A DNA stretch of 47,814 nt from Paracoccaceae bacterium (GTDB taxonomy: Bacteria > Pseudomonadota > Alphaproteobacteria > Rhodobacterales > Rhodobacteraceae), in NCBI GenBank assembly GCA_027486345.1, contig JAIXPH010000025.1, forward strand, positions 1-47,814, given 5' to 3'. The translations under genes were made by a program, and so were the position numbers. A model generated the notes under the pieces. It saw nothing but the letters and a program-made list of their open reading frames with translations, searched no databases and was not told the DNA's origin. How positions within the stretch are numbered: the stretch's first letter is position 1; each line of letters starts with the position of its first letter. Below are positions 45,851 through 47,814 of the stretch, piece after piece.

Positions 45851-46924
45851 TCAGGCCATCCCGCCCGCCACCAGCCGATGCGCCAGCCGGGCATAAGCCT
45901 CGGCCACCGTGCCATCCCCCGCCGCGATGGGCGTGCCGCTGTCGCCTGCGATCCGCACCTCAAGCGCCAAGGGGATTTCGCCAAGGAAGGGCAGGTCCAG
46001 CTTCGCCGCCTCGGCCGCCACGCCGCCATGGCCGAAGATATGCGCCTCATGCCCGCAATTGGGGCAGATGTAGGTGGACATGTTCTCGATCAGACCGAGC
46101 ACCGGGGTTTTCAGCTTCTGGAACATGTCCAGAGCTTTGCGCGCGTCCAGCAGCGCCACGTCTTGCGGGGTGGAGACGACGATGGCCCCGGTCAGTTGCG
46201 TGCGTTGGCACAGCGTCAGCTGGATGTCCCCGGTGCCCGGCGGCAGATCTACGATCAGCACATCCAGCCGCCCCCAATCCACCTGCGTCAGCAATTGCTG
46301 CAACGCGCCCATGATCATCGGCCCGCGCCAGATCACGGCCTCATCCTCTTTCAACATCAGACCTATCGACATCAGGGTGACGCCATGCGCGTGCAGGGGT
46401 TCGATGGTCTTGCCATCCGGGCTGGCCGGGCGTTTGGAGACCCCCATCATGCGCGGCTGGCTGGGGCCATAGATATCGGCGTCCAACAGTCCGACCCGCC
46501 GCCCCTGCCGCGCCAAGGCCACGGCGAGGTTCGACGACACCGTCGATTTGCCCACACCGCCCTTGCCCGAGGCGACCGCAATGATCCGGTCCACCCCGGT
46601 GATCCGCTGCGGCCCACCCTGTTGCGGCGTGGGATGCTGGCCGATCTTCAGGCTGGGGGCTGGGGGTTTCGCCGCAGGGCCATGCGCCGTCATCACCACC
46701 TGCACCGAGGTGACGCCGGGCAGCGCCCGCAGCGCGGCTTCGGCCTGCGCCTGCGCGGGGGCCAGAGCGCGCGCCTCCTCCGGGGTTGCCGCCTCGATCA
46801 CGAAGCGAATCGCGCCCGCTTCGACCGTCAACGCACGCAAGAGGTCACGTGACACCAGAGTCCCGCCGCCGGGCAGAGCCAAACCCGCCAGAACCTCGAT
46901 CACCGCTTCGCGCGTCACGCCCAT
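45851..46924 (-). CDS. mrp: Mrp/ApbC iron-sulfur cluster carrier ATPase
   Basis: A 357-residue P-loop NTPase. An N-terminal MIP18/DUF59 domain (about 1-85) precedes the deviant Walker [22 protein letters not shown] (about 116-136), followed by [16 protein letters not shown] (about 145-160) and [13 protein letters not shown] (about 222-234). The metal-binding CxxC is in [16 protein letters not shown] (about 287-302). It transfers Fe-S clusters to apoproteins. It has its own terminator and is divergent from the DUF1127/ccsR unit. Confidence 0.95.
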   Translation of the reverse strand: MGVTREAVIEVLAGLALPGGGTLVSRDLLRALTVEAGAIRFVIEAATPEEARALAPAQAQAEAALRALPGVTSVQVVMTAHGPAAKPPAPSLKIGQHPTPQQGGPQRITGVDRIIAVASGKGGVGKSTVSSNLAVALARQGRRVGLLDADIYGPSQPRMMGVSKRPASPDGKTIEPLHAHGVTLMSIGLMLKEDEAVIWRGPMIMGALQQLLTQVDWGRLDVLIVDLPPGTGDIQLTLCQRTQLTGAIVVSTPQDVALLDARKALDMFQKLKTPVLGLIENMSTYICPNCGHEAHIFGHGGVAAEAAKLDLPFLGEIPLALEVRIAGDSGTPIAAGDGTVAEAYARLAHRLVAGGMA

Positions 46925-47038
46925 GTCCTCGCCTTTCGCTGCTGATCCACTTGATCCGGCAGAAAGTCATGCGCCGGACCGGGAAAGGCAAGGCGGGGTT
47001 TACCAAATGCTCAATTAATCAGCGAAGCTATGGTAAAT

Positions 47039-47118
47039 GTTGAATATTTTGTGACGATCAGCCATGCGATTGCTGCATGGCAGCATTGCAGACCCGGCGG
47101 ATTGTGCAGCTGCAGCAA
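47039..47118 (+). promoter_or_regulatory. upstream region of the DUF1127-ccsR unit: heat-shock-like promoter and palindromes
   Basis: GTTGAA (47039-47044) and CCATGC (47062-47067) resemble an RpoH-type promoter; RpoHI/RpoHII control is known for the Rhodobacter CcsR operon. Two imperfect palindromes follow: TTGCTGCATGGCAGCA (47070-47085) and TTGTGCAGCTGCAGCAA (47102-47118). They are related to the element at 20883-20899. Further upstream, TTTACCA (46999-47005) pairs with TGGTAAA (47031-47037). Functions are inferred. Confidence 0.4.
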
Positions 47119-47192
47119 TTGTCCCATGTTTACGGTAACGGCGCGACAGAGAACGCCAGAGAATGAACCGAACTAACTGAGGCTGATTGAAA

Positions 47193-47408
47193 ATGGCTTA
47201 TGTGAACACCTCCCGCGCCGCGTCTCTTTCGCTGGCTGACCGCTTTCCCGGTTTCCTTGCCTCGGTGAAAGCAGCCCTCGCCCGCCGCGCCGTCTACATG
47301 CAGACCGTCCGTGAACTGGACGCGCTGACCGACCGCGAACTCGCCGATCTCGGCATCTCGCGCCTCGACGTTCCGGCGCTGGCCCGCGAAGCGGCTTACG
47401 GCAAATAA
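47193..47408 (+). CDS. ccaF1: DUF1127 small RNA-binding protein (CcaF1-like)
   Basis: A 71-residue basic protein. The second half has the DUF1127 signature TVRELDALTDRELADLGISR (about residues 35-54), and the rest is helical and Arg/Ala-rich. ATG 47193 is preceded by GAGG in ACTGAGGCTGATTGAAA; an in-frame TTG two codons upstream is unlikely. In Rhodobacter sphaeroides a DUF1127 protein (CcaF1) of this size is co-transcribed with four CcsR RNAs and affects their maturation. The same arrangement is seen here, so orthology is very likely. Confidence 0.88.
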   Translation: MAYVNTSRAASLSLADRFPGFLASVKAALARRAVYMQTVRELDALTDRELADLGISRLDVPALAREAAYGK

Positions 47409-47414
47409 GGTTTC

Positions 47415-47490
47415 TTGCTGAACCCCACCTCCTCCCGGGGTTCGTAGCAAAAGCGGCGGCACTTCTCCTCCTCCCTGGTGTCGCCGCACT
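47415..47490 (+). ncRNA. ccsR1: CcsR-type RNA 1 (two CCTCCTCCC hairpins)
   Basis: Hairpin 1 is GAACCCC (47420-47426) paired with GGGGTTC (47437-47443), and its loop is ACCTCCTCCC. Hairpin 2 has arms 47453-47462 and 47478-47487 (one G-U pair) with CCTCCTCCC at 47467-47475 in the loop. The loops are exact anti-Shine-Dalgarno sequences, the hallmark of the CcsR (cuckoo) RNA family. It begins directly after the DUF1127 stop, so it is probably cut from the 3' part of that mRNA. The ends are approximate. Confidence 0.8.
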
Positions 47491-47534
47491 TTGATCCGAA
47501 CGGAACGCAGACGCGTATACGTTCAAACCAGACC

Positions 47535-47608
47535 GAGCGGCCCGACCTCCTCCCCGGGCCAATCGTGCAAGCGGCGACCCGTCTCCTCCTCCCTGGGGTC
47601 GCCGCATC
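47535..47608 (+). ncRNA. ccsR2: CcsR-type RNA 2
   Basis: Hairpin 1 is GGCCCG (47539-47544) paired with CGGGCC (47555-47560), with loop ACCTCCTCCC identical to that of copy 1. Hairpin 2 has perfect 10-bp arms GCGGCGACCC (47571-47580) and its complement (47596-47605), with CCTCCTCCC at 47585-47593. It is separated from copy 1 by about 45 unpaired bases. Confidence 0.8.
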
Positions 47609-47635
47609 CTCTTCCGGGCCAGATGGCCCAAGATT

Positions 47636-47711
47636 TTCGCGCGGCCCTCTCCTCCTCCCATGGGCCGACGGAACCGCGGCGATCCCCTCCTCCTCCCTGG
47701 GATCGCCGCAC
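47636..47711 (+). ncRNA. ccsR3: CcsR-type RNA 3
   Basis: Hairpin 1 is CGGCCC (47642-47647) paired with GGGCCG (47662-47667), with CCTCCTCCC at 47651-47659. Hairpin 2 has perfect 11-bp arms GCGGCGATCCC (47676-47686) and its complement (47699-47709), with CCTCCTCCC at 47689-47697. It is preceded by a small GGGCC-agat-GGCCC hairpin that could be a processing signal. Confidence 0.82.
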
Positions 47712-47739
47712 CCCTTTCCGGGCCACATGGCCCAAGACT

Positions 47740-47814
47740 TTCGCGCGGCCCTCTCCTCCTCCCATGGGCCGACGGAACCGCGGCGATCCCCTCCTCCTCC
47801 CTGGGATCGCCGCA
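47740..47814 (+). ncRNA. ccsR4: CcsR-type RNA 4, at the window edge
   Basis: Nearly identical to copy 3 and offset by exactly 104 bases. Hairpin 1 is 47746-47771 with the motif at 47755-47763. Hairpin 2 is 47780-47813 with the motif at 47793-47801. The window ends one base after the last stem. This stem may serve as the terminator if T residues follow, or more copies may exist beyond the edge. Confidence 0.8.

Noticed and set aside
47415-47814. Possible CRISPR array or minisatellite.
   Set aside because: Repeats are hairpins with conserved loops and differing stems, spacing is irregular for copies 1 and 2, and no cas genes are present; the CcsR RNA family explains the pattern.

Overview
The window is a GC-rich (about 65%) chromosomal segment of an alphaproteobacterium, almost certainly a member of the Rhodobacteraceae (Rhodobacter/Paracoccus group). 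The evidence is a Tad pilus locus with DW-type Flp pilins, DUF2484 next to murC, a class A RNase P RNA, DUF3563 and DUF1127 small proteins, an UpsM-like attenuated mraZ leader, and a DUF1127 gene followed by four CcsR-type RNAs. No phage, IS element, CRISPR array or tRNA was seen.

Layout. 1-12351: a Tad/Flp type IVb pilus locus on the + strand, with three small Flp-like pilins (the first cut by the window edge), cpaB, cpaC secretin, an OmpA-like lipoprotein in the cpaD position, cpaE/tadZ, cpaF/tadA, tadB, tadC, two TPR lipoproteins, the prepilin peptidase and a linked AAA+ ATPase. TadE/F/G-type minor pilins are absent here. 12377-16626: 5-formyl-THF cyclo-ligase and mgtE (-), guanine deaminase (+), two large palindromic repeats and a UPF0173 hydrolase (-). 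16754-20516: gatC-gatA, an excalibur-domain lipoprotein, a muramoyl-amidase and rnpB (+). 20647-24648: DUF3563, recN, bamD and lpxC (-).

24872-45200 is the division and cell wall (dcw) cluster. Read on the - strand it runs mraZ, rsmH, ftsL, ftsI, murE, murF, mraY, [foreign insert], murD, {ftsW, murG, murC, DUF2484 inverted onto +}, murB, ddl, ftsQ, ftsA, ftsZ, then lpxC, bamD and recN. Two rearrangements stand out against the usual order. The ftsW-murG-murC-DUF2484 block is inverted as a unit. A lower-GC gene for a membrane protein of unknown function sits between mraY and murD, directly followed in frame by a 35-codon remnant of another reading frame.

The mraZ leader (about 45258-45600) holds a perfect 13-bp hairpin with a T-rich tail and a 10-bp-period TGGG array that matches MraZ operators, resembling the UpsM attenuator RNA of Rhodobacter. 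The ftsZ promoter carries two near-consensus DnaA boxes and two GANTC methylation sites, one inside the predicted -10. After mrp (-), the right end holds a small DUF1127 gene with four tandem RNAs. Their eight hairpin loops all display CCTCCTCCC (anti-Shine-Dalgarno), corresponding to the CcaF1-CcsR stress locus of Rhodobacter.
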